Source: Streptomyces sp. SID8352
GTDB taxonomy: Bacteria > Actinomycetota > Actinomycetes > Streptomycetales > Streptomycetaceae
Direction of reading: 5' to 3'
Length of the DNA: 64,000 nucleotides
Assembly (NCBI RefSeq): GCF_009862265.1
Contig: NZ_WWGX01000100.1
Coordinates: 1 to 64,000 of the forward strand
The notes beneath the pieces were generated by a model. That model searched no databases and had not been told where the DNA came from. It was given only the letters and a program-made list of their open reading frames with translations. Both the position numbers and the translations under genes were made by a program. Below are positions 49,893 through 58,922 of the stretch, piece by piece; the first letter of the stretch is position 1, and every line of letters starts with the position of its first letter.

Positions 49893-52244
49893 TCAGGCCC
49901 TGGTCGGGAGCGGGGTGAACCTGCGCAGGCGGAGGCTGTTGGTGATGACGAAGACCGACGAGAGGGCCATCGCGGCTCCGGCGATCATGGGGTTGAGGAG
50001 GCCGGTGGCGGCCAGCGGGAGGGCGGCGACGTTGTAGGCGAAGGCCCAGAAGAGGTTGGCCTTGATGGTGCTGAGGGTGGCGCGGGCGAGGCGGATCGCG
50101 TCGGCGGCGGCGTTGAGGTCGCCGGCGACGAGGGTCAGGTCGGCGGCCTCGATGGCCGCGTCGGTGCCGGTGCCCATCGCGAGGCCGAGGTCGGCCTGGG
50201 CGAGCGCGGCGGCGTCGTTGACACCGTCCCCGGCCATGGCCACCGAACGGCCCTCCGCCTGGAGCCTCTTGACCACGTCGGCCTTGTCCTGCGGCATGAC
50301 CTCCGCGATGACGTGCTCGGGGTCGATGCCGACCTCGCGGGCCACGGTGCGGGCGACGGCGGCGTTGTCCCCGGTGAGCAGGATCGGGGTGAGGCCGAGG
50401 GCCCGCAGCCGGGCAATGGCCTGGGCGCTGGTGTCCTTGACGGCGTCGGCGATCTCCAGGACCGCGCGGGCCCGTCCGTCCCAGGCGACGGTGACGGCGG
50501 TGCGTCCGGCGGTCTCGGCCGCCGCCTTGGCGCGGGCCAGGTCCTCGGGCAGCTCGATCGCCCAGTCGGCGAGCAGCCGCTCGCGGCCGGCCAGCACCGC
50601 GTGGCCGTCGACGACGCCCTGCACGCCCAGGCCGGGCACGTTGGCGAAGTCCTCGACCTCGGGGAGGTCGCCGTGGCGGGTCCGCGCGGCCTCGGCGACG
50701 GCACGGGCGACGGGGTGCTCGGAGGCGTGCTCCAGGGCTCCGGCCAGCCGCAGCACCTCGTCCTCGTCGGTGTCCGGGGTGGTGTGCAGGGCGAGGAGGC
50801 TCATCCGGCCGGTGGTGATGGTGCCGGTCTTGTCCAGGACGACGGTGTCGACGCGGCGGGTGGTCTCCAGGACCTCCGGGCCCTTGATGAGGATGCCGAG
50901 CTGGGCGCCGCGCCCGGTGCCGGCCATCAGCGCGGTGGGCGTGGCGAGGCCCAGGGCGCAGGGGCAGGCAATGATCAGGACGGCGACGGCGGCGGTGAAG
51001 GCGGCGGTCCAGCCCGCGCCGTTGCCGAGCCAGAAGCCGAGGGTGGCCAGCGCGAGGACGATCACGACGGGGACGAAGACTCCGGAGATGCGGTCGGCCA
51101 GGCGCTGGGCGGCGGCCTTGCCGTTCTGCGCGTCCTCGACCAGCCGGGCGATGCGGGCGAGCTGGGTGTCGGCGCCGACCCGGGTGGCCTCGACGACGAG
51201 GCGTCCGCCCGCGTTGACGGTGGCTCCCGTCACGGTGTCCCCGACGGTGACCTCGACGGGCACCGACTCGCCGGTCAGCATGGAGGCGTCGATCGCCGAG
51301 CTGCCCTCGACGACGGTGCCGTCGGTGGCGACCTTCTCCCCGGGGCGGACCACGAACCGGTCGCCGAGGGCGAGGTCACCGACCGGGACGCGGACCTCGC
51401 GGCCCTCGCGGAGCACGTTCACCTCGCGGGCGCCGAGTTCCATCAGGGTCCGCAGGGCGGCTCCGGCGCGGCGCTTGGAGCGCGTCTCGAAGTAGCGGCC
51501 GGCGAGCAGGAAGGTGGTGACCCCGGCCGCGGCCTCCAGGTAGATGTTGCCGCTGCCGTCGCTGCGGGCGAGGGTCAGCTCGAAGGGGTGGGTCATCCCG
51601 GGGGTGCCGGCCGTGCCGAGGAACAGGGCCCAGACCGACCAGGCGAACGCGGCCGAGGTCCCGACCGAGATCAGGGTGTCCATCGTCGCCGCCCCGTGCC
51701 GGGCGTTCAGGAACGCCGCCCGGTGGAAGGGCCACGCCGCGTACGTCACCACGGGGGCCGCCAGGACCAGCGACGCCCACTGCCAGTACGTGAACTGCCA
51801 GGCCGGGACCATCGCCAGCAGGATCACCGGCACCGACAGCACCGCCGCCGTCACCAGGCGCTGCCGCAGCGACCGCAGACCGTCGTCCGCCTCCGCCTCC
51901 GTGCCCGCCGCGCCGGGAGTCCCCCCACCGGCGGCGGCACCGGACGGCCCGCCCGAGGCGGGAGCCGTGGCGGAGGCCGTGGCGGGGGGTGATCCGCCGG
52001 GCAGGACACGGGGCGCCTCGCGGGCGGTGTACCCGGTGGCCTCCACCACCGAGACCAGCTCCGGCACCGAGACCGGCGCCCCGTCCTCCACGATCACCCG
52101 CGCCTTCTCCGTGGCGTAGTTGACCGACGCGGACACCCCTTCCAGGCGGTTCAGCCGCTTCTCGATCCGCGCCGCGCAGGACGCGCAGGTCATCCCCCCG
52201 ATCGCCAGCTCGACCTGGGTCGTTTCGGGAACGGTCGTGGTCAT
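49893..52244 (-). CDS. copA: Copper-type P1B ATPase
   Basis: 783-aa heavy-metal-exporting ATPase. N-terminal HMA domain GGMTCASCAARIEKRL (about 16-31), a Gly/Ser/Ala-rich linker (about 85-115), membrane metal motif CPC in IIACPCALGLATP (about 426), phosphorylation site DKTGTIT (Asp about 468), the P1B HP motif EHASEHPVARAV and hinge GDGVNDAAALAQAD (about 670). CPC plus the adjoining CopZ and CsoR-like sites indicate Cu(I) export from the cytoplasm. ATG at 52244 follows GAGGAGACC; ATG 3 nt upstream is equivalent. Downstream gene of the copZ-copA operon. Confidence 0.94.
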   Translation of the reverse strand: MTTTVPETTQVELAIGGMTCASCAARIEKRLNRLEGVSASVNYATEKARVIVEDGAPVSVPELVSVVEATGYTAREAPRVLPGGSPPATASATAPASGGPSGAAAGGGTPGAAGTEAEADDGLRSLRQRLVTAAVLSVPVILLAMVPAWQFTYWQWASLVLAAPVVTYAAWPFHRAAFLNARHGAATMDTLISVGTSAAFAWSVWALFLGTAGTPGMTHPFELTLARSDGSGNIYLEAAAGVTTFLLAGRYFETRSKRRAGAALRTLMELGAREVNVLREGREVRVPVGDLALGDRFVVRPGEKVATDGTVVEGSSAIDASMLTGESVPVEVTVGDTVTGATVNAGGRLVVEATRVGADTQLARIARLVEDAQNGKAAAQRLADRISGVFVPVVIVLALATLGFWLGNGAGWTAAFTAAVAVLIIACPCALGLATPTALMAGTGRGAQLGILIKGPEVLETTRRVDTVVLDKTGTITTGRMSLLALHTTPDTDEDEVLRLAGALEHASEHPVARAVAEAARTRHGDLPEVEDFANVPGLGVQGVVDGHAVLAGRERLLADWAIELPEDLARAKAAAETAGRTAVTVAWDGRARAVLEIADAVKDTSAQAIARLRALGLTPILLTGDNAAVARTVAREVGIDPEHVIAEVMPQDKADVVKRLQAEGRSVAMAGDGVNDAAALAQADLGLAMGTGTDAAIEAADLTLVAGDLNAAADAIRLARATLSTIKANLFWAFAYNVAALPLAATGLLNPMIAGAAMALSSVFVITNSLRLRRFTPLPTRA

Positions 52245-52338
52245 CACGGTCTCCTCGGATCATCGGGACGCACGGGAAAGGGGGGCGGGGAGGGAGGGGG
52301 CGGCCGGGCCCGCGGCCGGGTCCGGCCGGTGGCGGTGC

Positions 52339-52623
52339 TCAGGCCGCGCGGCCGGTCAGCTCGTAGCCGGCGTCGGCGACGACGTCCGTCAGCAGCGTGT
52401 CGTCGGGGGCGCCCGCCGTCGTGACCGCGACGTGGCCGGCCGCGAGGTCGACCTCGACCGCCAGCACTCCCTCCACCGCGCCGATCTCCTTCGTGAGCGT
52501 GGCCTCGCAGTGCCCGCAGGTCATGCCCGCGACGGCGTAGACGGTGGTGGTGCCGGTGCTGATCGTGGCGGTGGCGGTGGTGGCGCCGGTCGAGCAGGAG
52601 CCGTCGGGGGTGCAGCAGGACAT
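52339..52623 (-). CDS. CopZ-like copper chaperone (HMA domain)
   Basis: 94-aa protein. HMA motif VAGMTCGHCEATLTKEI (about 31-47) in a beta-alpha-beta fold, with an additional Cys-rich N-terminus (MSCCTPDGSCSTG) that could bind extra metal. It would pass Cu(I) to the ATPase encoded next. 95 bp lie between it and copA, enough for a small leader but probably one transcript. CsoR-like palindromes start 28 bp upstream. Confidence 0.9.
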   Translation of the reverse strand: MSCCTPDGSCSTGATTATATISTGTTTVYAVAGMTCGHCEATLTKEIGAVEGVLAVEVDLAAGHVAVTTAGAPDDTLLTDVVADAGYELTGRAA

Positions 52624-52650
52624 GGGGTTCTCCAGACAGTTGCGGGCTAC

Positions 52651-52665
52651 TACCCCTGGGGGGTA
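52651..52665. promoter_or_regulatory. CsoR-like palindrome 1
   Basis: TACCCCTGGGGGGTA, an inverted repeat of TACCCC, 28 bp upstream of the copZ-like start. Matches the G/C-rich TACCC...GGGTA style of actinobacterial CsoR operators, so transcription should be released by Cu(I). Confidence 0.7.
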
Positions 52666-52683
52666 TCGCTGACGAGTTCATGT

Positions 52684-52700
52684 ATACCCCCCCTAGGTAT
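52684..52700. promoter_or_regulatory. CsoR-like palindrome 2
   Basis: ATACCCCCCCTAGGTAT, with ATACC/GGTAT ends, 19 bp after palindrome 1. Less symmetrical inside. Confidence 0.6.
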
Positions 52701-52753
52701 CACCCGCAACCCCTCGCGCTCCTTTTCGACGACCCGTCGCGGATCCCCCGCAC

Positions 52754-52770
52754 ATACACCCCAGGGGTAT
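52754..52770. promoter_or_regulatory. CsoR-like palindrome 3
   Basis: ATACACCCCAGGGGTAT, near-perfect inverted repeat, further upstream. It may belong to a second promoter or an absent plus-strand gene; no gene follows it before argG. 52771-53190 is otherwise low-complexity with GGGGGCGCCGGGTCC repeats and no supported gene. Confidence 0.6.
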
Positions 52771-53192
52771 GGGTTCGGCGACAACCCGCCGCGGCGACCG
52801 CACCGGGGGACGCGGCCGGGCGCCCGCGCCGGGTCCGGGGGCGCCGGGTCCGGGGGCGCCGGAAGTCCGGGGTCTCCGGCGCATGCCAGAGAAGGACGGC
52901 CTCCGCATCGACACCCCGGCCCAGGTCCCGGCCGCCGACCGGACCCTGTGGCCGCCCACCCTCCGGGCACCCGGCCAACACATGGACACCCGCGCGCACG
53001 GCCGCCGCGGACAACGGCGAGGGCAAGGGCAAAGGCAAGGAAGGCGACGAGGGCGACGCCAGGTCGAGGGGGGCGGCGAGGGCGGCGCCAGACCGAGGGG
53101 GACGAGGCGGCGCCGGACCGAGGGGGCGGCGACGCCACCACCCGCCCCGCACACCCCCGGGCACCGGGAAGCGAAGGGCCCCGCACAGGGGG

Positions 53193-53221
53193 TTGCATGA
53201 CCATGCGTTGTGATGCATACT
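53193..53221 (+). promoter_or_regulatory. argG promoter overlapping ARG-box-like sites
   Basis: TTGCAT (53193) and CATACT (53216) are spaced 17 bp, a good -35/-10 pair. The same bases contain TTGCATGACCATGCGT and TGATGCATA, palindrome-like ARG-box halves as bound by ArgR. CATACT ends 6 nt before the argG ATG, and there is no Shine-Dalgarno sequence, so the mRNA probably starts at the ATG. Confidence 0.65.
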
Positions 53222-53227
53222 TTTCCC

Positions 53228-54673
53228 ATGTCCAAGGTCCTCACCTCCCTGCCCACCGGTGAGCGCGTCGGTATCGCCTTCTCCGGCGGCCTCGACACCT
53301 CCGTCGCGGTCGCGTGGATGCGCGACAAGGGCGCCGTACCGTGCACCTACACCGCTGACATCGGTCAGTACGACGAGCCCGACATCGCCTCGGTGCCCGG
53401 CCGCGCCGAGGCGTACGGCGCCGAGATCGCGCGCCTGGTCGACTGCCGCGCCGCCCTGGTCGAGGAGGGGCTCGCCGCGCTCACCTGCGGGGCGTTCCAC
53501 ATCCGCTCCGGCGGGCGCGCCTACTTCAACACCACGCCCCTCGGCCGGGCCGTCACCGGCACCCTGCTGGTCCGGGCGATGCTCGAGGACGACGTGCAGA
53601 TCTGGGGCGACGGATCGACGTTCAAGGGCAACGACATCGAGCGGTTCTACCGCTACGGTCTGCTCGCCAACCCCCACCTGCGGATCTACAAGCCCTGGCT
53701 GGACGCGGACTTCGTGACCGAGCTGGGCGGCCGCAAGGAGATGTCGGAGTGGCTGCTCGCCCACGACCTCCCCTACCGGGACAGCACCGAGAAGGCGTAC
53801 TCCACCGACGCCAACATCTGGGGCGCCACCCACGAGGCGAAGACCCTGGAGCACCTGGACACGGGTGTGGAGACGGTCGAGCCCATCATGGGCGTCCGCT
53901 TCTGGGACCCGTCGGTGGAGATCGCCGCCGAGGACGTCACCATCGGCTTCGACCAGGGCCGCCCCGTCACGGTCAACGGCAAGGAGTTCGCCTCCGCCGT
54001 CGACCTGGTGATGGAGGCCAACGCCATCGGCGGACGCCACGGCCTCGGCATGTCCGACCAGATCGAGAACCGCATCATCGAGGCCAAGAGCCGCGGCATC
54101 TACGAGGCCCCCGGCATGGCCCTGCTGCACGCCGCCTACGAGCGCCTCGTCAACGCCATCCACAACGAGGACACCCTCGCCCAGTACCACAGCGAGGGCC
54201 GCCGGCTCGGGCGGCTGATGTACGAGGGCCGCTGGCTGGACCCGCAGGCGCTGATGATCCGCGAGTCGCTCCAGCGCTGGGTCGGCTCCGCCGTCACCGG
54301 CGAGGTCACCCTGCGGCTGCGGCGCGGTGAGGACTACTCGATCCTCGACACCACGGGCCCGGCCTTCAGCTACCACCCGGACAAGCTCTCCATGGAGCGC
54401 ACCGAGGACTCGGCGTTCGGCCCGGTGGACCGGATCGGCCAGCTCACCATGCGCAACCTGGACATCGCCGACTCCCGCGCCAAGCTGGAGCAGTACGTCG
54501 GCCTCGGTCTGATCGGCTCCGGCGGCCCCGCCATCGGCGCCGCCCAGGCCGCCGCCACCGGGCTGATCGGCACCCTGCCGGAGGGCGGCGCGGAGGCCAT
54601 CGCCTCCCGCGGCCAGGTCTCCGGCGACGACGAGCTGCTCGACCGCGCCGCCATGGAGTCCGGCACGGACTGA
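53228..54673 (+). CDS. argG: Argininosuccinate synthase
   Basis: 481-aa enzyme joining citrulline and aspartate with ATP in arginine synthesis. PP-loop FSGGLDTSVAV at about residue 18 and YTADIGQYDEPDIAS are diagnostic; the length of about 480 marks the longer type-2 form as in E. coli, rather than the 400-aa form. Leaderless start at ATG 53228 (an upstream frame MMHTFP lies in the promoter). Isolated from other arg genes, with an ArgR-like operator at the promoter and a strong terminator behind. Confidence 0.97.
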   Translation: MSKVLTSLPTGERVGIAFSGGLDTSVAVAWMRDKGAVPCTYTADIGQYDEPDIASVPGRAEAYGAEIARLVDCRAALVEEGLAALTCGAFHIRSGGRAYFNTTPLGRAVTGTLLVRAMLEDDVQIWGDGSTFKGNDIERFYRYGLLANPHLRIYKPWLDADFVTELGGRKEMSEWLLAHDLPYRDSTEKAYSTDANIWGATHEAKTLEHLDTGVETVEPIMGVRFWDPSVEIAAEDVTIGFDQGRPVTVNGKEFASAVDLVMEANAIGGRHGLGMSDQIENRIIEAKSRGIYEAPGMALLHAAYERLVNAIHNEDTLAQYHSEGRRLGRLMYEGRWLDPQALMIRESLQRWVGSAVTGEVTLRLRRGEDYSILDTTGPAFSYHPDKLSMERTEDSAFGPVDRIGQLTMRNLDIADSRAKLEQYVGLGLIGSGGPAIGAAQAAATGLIGTLPEGGAEAIASRGQVSGDDELLDRAAMESGTD

Positions 54674-54762
54674 CCGCCCGGCGGTCCGCACGATCCCGCC
54701 GCGCGACGGACCCGCGAGGGCCCGGCACGGCCCCCAGGGGCCGCGCACCGCACGGAACCGTC

Positions 54763-54804
54763 CGAAGGACCGGTCCGGTGTCACCCCACCGGATCGGTCC
54801 TTCG
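54763..54804 (+). terminator. Terminator of argG, 18-bp stem
   Basis: CGAAGGACCGGTCCGGTG (54763-54780) pairs with 54787-54804 with a single G-U mismatch and 6-base loop, about 90 nt after the argG stop. Confidence 0.8.
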
Positions 54805-55249
54805 CGCATCCGCCCCTGACCCCGGCCGCCCCACCGGTCCGCCCCGCGCCACCGGTCCGCCCCGCGCCACCGGCCGGTCCGCCCCCGCGCCCGCCCCCGG
54901 CCCCGGCCGCCCCAGAGCCCGCGCAGCGCCCCCGGCCCTCCGGCCCCGTCCGCCGCACCGGCGGGGGACGCCCCGCCGCACACGGCCGGCGCCCCGCCGA
55001 CCCCCGCCCCGGCGGCACCCGCCCCGCACGGCCCCGCGCCCCGCCCCGGCCGCCCCGCCGGCCGACGGCTCCCCGCCGCGCACGGGCCCCACCCGGTACG
55101 CGCCCGGTACGCACCCGCCCCGCCGCTCCCGCACGCCCCCTCCCGCACCCCCGCCCCACCCGCGTTGCCGGTTTCCGGCAGCCTTGGCTACCCTCCCGTT
55201 GCCGACTTCGCACGGGGCGCGTCGGCGGGGAACGGAACGGGGGACGACG
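54805..55249. other. C-rich gap with short direct repeats
   Basis: About 445 bp with CACCGGTCCGCCCCGCGC repeated directly (from about 54832), then runs of CCCCGGCC/CGCCCCG. No gene is supported. The 3' part should contain the promoter of the PucR-type regulator. Confidence 0.6.
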
Positions 55250-56308
55250 GTGCAGCGGGAGACGGCCCATCTGACCGGGTACGCGGCCATGCTCGCCGGG
55301 GTCGCGGAGACGGGGCGCCGGCTCCACCGCACCGAACTGGCGGACCGGCGGCAGCGCGGCGAACAGGCCGCCGAGGAGGGGCACAGCCTGCGCACCCTCG
55401 TCCGCGAGCATCTGGACGCCACCCGCGCCTGCTGGCCCCCCGGGGCGGACGGCGCGGGCACCACCGACAGCGTGCTGGCCGCCGTGACCCAGGCCGTCGA
55501 CGCCTTCGCGGAGGGCTACGAGCGCGCCCAGCGGCTCGCCGTGCGCCAGGAGGAGGCCGCCCGGCGGGAGTTCATCGACGACCTGCTGTACGGGCGCAGC
55601 GACCTGGGGCGGCTGGCGGAACGCGCCGAACGGTTCGGGCTGGTGCTCTCCAGCGCCCACGCCGTGGCCGTGGCCCGGGGCCCCGAGGTGTACGACGACA
55701 CGGCGCCCGTCACCCGCCTCGTGGAGGGCGCCCTCATCGCCCGCTTCGGCGACCGGCGCATCCTGATCACCACCAAGAACGGGCAGCTCATCTGCATAGC
55801 CCCCGGCGACCAGGACGACGTCCTCGCGTTCTTCGCCAAGCAGGCGTACGCGGCGACCGACGGCAGCCGGGTGGCCATAGGGCGCCCCCGGCCCGGCGCG
55901 GGCGGCGTCGTGCACAGCTACGAGGAGGCGCTGAGCACCCTGGAGCTGGCCGACCGCCTGGAACTCGACGAACCCGTGGTCCGCGCCGCCGACCTGCTGG
56001 TCTACCCCGTCCTCACCCGCGACCGGCAGGCCATGGCCGATCTGGTGCTGAGCGTGCTGGGCCCGCTGGTCGACGCGCGCGGCGGGGCCGAACCGCTGCT
56101 GGGGACCCTGGAGGCGTACTTCGCCGCCGGCTGCACCGCCGCCGAGGCCGCCCGGCGGCTCTCGCTCAGCGTGCGGGCGCTCACCTACCGGCTGGACCGG
56201 GTCCACCAGCTCACCGGCGCCGACCCGGCCGACCCGGTGCACCGCTACACCCTCCAGACGGCGGTCATCGGGGCGCGGCTGCTGGGCTGGCCCGGTCAGG
56301 AGATCTGA
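55250..56308 (+). CDS. PucR-type (CdaR-like) transcription regulator
   Basis: 352-aa protein. Helical N-terminal part (about 1-120), a central GGDEF-like/CdaR domain region (ALIARFGDRRILITTKNGQ; VHSYEEALSTLELADRL) and a C-terminal PucR helix-turn-helix (TLEAYFAAGCTAAEAARRLS, then VRALTYRLDRVHQLTG), which defines the family. GTG at 55250 follows GGGGGACGAC; the frame is open 66 nt further up. Target genes unknown; monocistronic. Confidence 0.88.
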   Translation: MQRETAHLTGYAAMLAGVAETGRRLHRTELADRRQRGEQAAEEGHSLRTLVREHLDATRACWPPGADGAGTTDSVLAAVTQAVDAFAEGYERAQRLAVRQEEAARREFIDDLLYGRSDLGRLAERAERFGLVLSSAHAVAVARGPEVYDDTAPVTRLVEGALIARFGDRRILITTKNGQLICIAPGDQDDVLAFFAKQAYAATDGSRVAIGRPRPGAGGVVHSYEEALSTLELADRLELDEPVVRAADLLVYPVLTRDRQAMADLVLSVLGPLVDARGGAEPLLGTLEAYFAAGCTAAEAARRLSLSVRALTYRLDRVHQLTGADPADPVHRYTLQTAVIGARLLGWPGQEI

Positions 56309-56341
56309 CCGGGCCGGCCCGCGGGGGAGGACGGCGGCCGG

Positions 56342-57889
56342 TCAGCCGGTGATCTCCACCTTGCCGTTGACGGAGTCCGGGCGGTCCGGACCGTCGTCCG
56401 CGCCGGGCTCCGCGGCGGCGCCGTTCTTCGCCGCGAGGTTCTTCAGCAGGGACGCCAGGTCGACGCCGGTGGTGGAGGTCAGCAGCTCCATGCCCTGGGC
56501 GACGTTGTCGGCCACCGTGCGGGAGATCCGGCTCGCGCCGTCCGTGGAGATGACCGTCATCCGGTCCACGGCCGCCAGCGGCTCGGCCGCCTTGGCCACC
56601 ACCTGCGGCAGCACCTCGACCAGCATCTGCAGCACGGCCGCGTCGCCGTACTGCGCGAAGGCGTCCGCCTTCTTCTGCATCGCCTCGGCCTCGGCCGCGC
56701 CCGTGGCGCCGATCGCCGCGGCCTCCGCCTCGCCCTCCAGCCGCACGGCCTCCGCGATGGCAGCGCGCCGGGACCGCTCGGCCTCACCCTGCTTGAGGCC
56801 CTCGATGGCCTCCGCCTCGGCCAGTGCGCCGCGGCGCTGCTTCTCGCCCTCACCGGTCAGCCGGGCCCGCTCGGCCTCGGCCTGGGCGGCGGCGATCTCG
56901 GCGGACCGCTCGGCCTCGGCCTGCTTCACCCGGGCCACCCGGCGGGCCTCCGCCTCCTGCTCGGCGGCGTACCGCTGGGCGTCGGCGGGCTTGCGGACCT
57001 CGGTGTCGAGCTGACGGTCCTTGAGCGCGGCCTGGCGCTCGGCCACCTTCTCCTGCTCGGCGAGGATGTCCTGCTGACGGGCGGCCTCGGCGAGCGGACC
57101 GGCGGCGTTGGCGCGGGCTGCGGCCTGGTCGGTCTCCGCCTTGATCTCGGCCTGCTTCAGGTAGAGGGTGCGCTGCGCGACCGCGATCTCCTCCTCCGCC
57201 TTCAGCCGGGCCTGCTCGGCCGCCCGCCGGGCCACGGCCTCCGCTATGTCGGCCTCCTGCTTGGCGCGCGCCGCCTCGGGACGGCCCAGGTCCTCCAGGT
57301 AGGAGCCCTCGGTGGTGATGTCCTGGATCTGGAAGGCGTCCAGCACCAGGCCCTGCCCGGACAGGCTGGCCTCCGCCTCCTCCGCGACCTGACCGGCGAA
57401 GGCCGCGCGGTCCCGGATGACGTCCTCAACGGACATCCGGCCGACGATCGCGCGCAGCGCGCCCGACAGCACCTCCTGGGTGAAGCCGACGATGCCGTCC
57501 TGCTGCATCAGGAACCGCTGCGCCGCCGCCCGGATGGCGTCCTCGGTGCCGCCGACCTTGACGATGGCGACACCGTCCAGGTTGGCCTTGACCCCGCGCA
57601 GGGTCACCGCGCCGCGCACCGCGACCGGGATGTGCCGCGAGGACAGGTCCAGGGTGAAGCGCTGCTGCACGAACGGGACGACGAAGACGCCGCCGCCGAC
57701 CACGACCTTCTGGCCGCTGTTGTCGGTGAAGACCCGGCCGGTCTCCGGATCGGTGGACTTCTTGCCGCGCCGCCCCGTGACGATGAACGCCTCGCTCGGA
57801 CCGGCGACCTTGTACCGGCTGACGACCACCAGCGCGAGCAGTACCAGGAGTACGACGACTCCCAGGACCGCGATGACGACTGGACTCAT
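56342..57889 (-). CDS. Flotillin-like SPFH-domain protein
   Basis: 515-aa protein. N-terminal membrane helix (VVIAVLGVVVLLVLLALVVV), SPFH/band-7 domain (about 28-200, VPFVQQRFTLDLSSRHIPV), then a long Glu/Ala/Arg-rich coiled coil (about 200-420) and a flotillin C-terminus (VEVLPQVVAKAAEPLAAVDR, near 430). Flotillins organise membrane microdomains. ATG at 57889 has GGGGGC 10 nt upstream; an ATG 9 nt further up is possible. The NfeD-like gene upstream on the same strand is the usual partner, though 331 bp separate them. Confidence 0.92.
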   Translation of the reverse strand: MSPVVIAVLGVVVLLVLLALVVVSRYKVAGPSEAFIVTGRRGKKSTDPETGRVFTDNSGQKVVVGGGVFVVPFVQQRFTLDLSSRHIPVAVRGAVTLRGVKANLDGVAIVKVGGTEDAIRAAAQRFLMQQDGIVGFTQEVLSGALRAIVGRMSVEDVIRDRAAFAGQVAEEAEASLSGQGLVLDAFQIQDITTEGSYLEDLGRPEAARAKQEADIAEAVARRAAEQARLKAEEEIAVAQRTLYLKQAEIKAETDQAAARANAAGPLAEAARQQDILAEQEKVAERQAALKDRQLDTEVRKPADAQRYAAEQEAEARRVARVKQAEAERSAEIAAAQAEAERARLTGEGEKQRRGALAEAEAIEGLKQGEAERSRRAAIAEAVRLEGEAEAAAIGATGAAEAEAMQKKADAFAQYGDAAVLQMLVEVLPQVVAKAAEPLAAVDRMTVISTDGASRISRTVADNVAQGMELLTSTTGVDLASLLKNLAAKNGAAAEPGADDGPDRPDSVNGKVEITG

Positions 57890-58220
57890 GATGACCATGC
57901 CCCCGTATCACAGAGAAGGACGGAATTGCGGAACGTTGCGCTGACCGGCGGCGCCGAAGCGGTCGCCGCCGGTCCGCTTCGGCCCCATTGAAGACGAAGC
58001 CACCGGACAAAGCCATGGGAGGCGGTCACGGAGGACGAGGACGAAGGGGGACGAAGCCGGACCCGGACGAAGTTGAGGACGCCCGGACCACCCGGGCCGC
58101 CGCGACCGCCCCGGACCCCCGGAGCGCACCGCGGCCGCCCCGGTGCCCCGGGACACGGCGGCCGGAGCCGACGGGACGCCGGCACGGCCCTGCTGTGGGC
58201 GAGGACGCTCGGCGGGGGCG

Positions 58221-58730
58221 TCAGCGTTCCACCGGGCGCACCACGACCGAGGTGGAACTCGGGACCGCCTCGACCCACACCTCGGTCCCGCGGGGCACCG
58301 GCCGGTCGCTGCGCGCCGCGCACTTCAGCGGCTGGCCCGCGAGGGTCAGCAGCACCTCGCCGTACCCGTCGGCGGGGATGGCCGTGACCACCCGGCCCGC
58401 GGTGCCGAGGAGATGGTCCTTGGTCGGGGTCACGGACGTCTGGTCGCGCATCAGCATCCGGCTGAGCCGGTACGCCAGCCAGCCCGTGCCCACGCCGCAG
58501 ACCGCGCCGATCCCGGCCGCGCCCACCGGCCCCGCCCAGCCCGAGCCCAGGGCGATGGCCCCGCCGAAGCCCGTCATCGCCGTGAATCCGGCGACCACCG
58601 GCAGCGACAGCCAGCCCTCCAGGAGCCCGTCCAGGATGCCGTCGAACAGGCCCTCCAGGATCCCGCCGAAGACCAGCGACAACGCGAGCAGCACCACCCC
58701 CGCGATGCCCAGTCCGAGAAACCAGGCCAT
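58221..58730 (-). CDS. NfeD-like membrane protein
   Basis: 169-aa protein with hydrophobic N-terminal half (about three segments: FLGLGIAGVVLLALSLVFGG, LPVVAGFTAMTGFGGAIALG, GAAGIGAVCGVGTGWLAYRL) and a C-terminal OB-fold soluble domain (LLGTAGRVVTAIPADGYGEV ... VPRGTEVWVEAV), the NfeD plan. Partner of SPFH proteins. ATG at 58730; an upstream start at 58781 is less likely. The 330-bp gap to the flotillin gene (57890-58220) shows no gene. Confidence 0.87.
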   Translation of the reverse strand: MAWFLGLGIAGVVLLALSLVFGGILEGLFDGILDGLLEGWLSLPVVAGFTAMTGFGGAIALGSGWAGPVGAAGIGAVCGVGTGWLAYRLSRMLMRDQTSVTPTKDHLLGTAGRVVTAIPADGYGEVLLTLAGQPLKCAARSDRPVPRGTEVWVEAVPSSTSVVVRPVER

Positions 58731-58922
58731 GTGCCGTCCCCCTCCCGCCCGCCGCTGGGCCCCTGTGACACCGATCGTCACACGGACGCCCCGGCTCCGT
58801 CACTGCCGATACCCGGCAATGTTCCCCCCTGCTGCGCGCCGCCCCGCGCCCGGGGGGCGTCGGCCCGGGGCCGTCCCCCGCCGGAGGGGAACCGCGGGGG
58901 CCCGGCGGGGGTCCTTCGGACA

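Noticed and set aside
52700..56242. Minus-strand open frame of 1180 codons over argG
   Set aside because: Shadow of argG and the PucR-type gene caused by GC-rich third positions; text is His/Val/Gln-rich without motifs.
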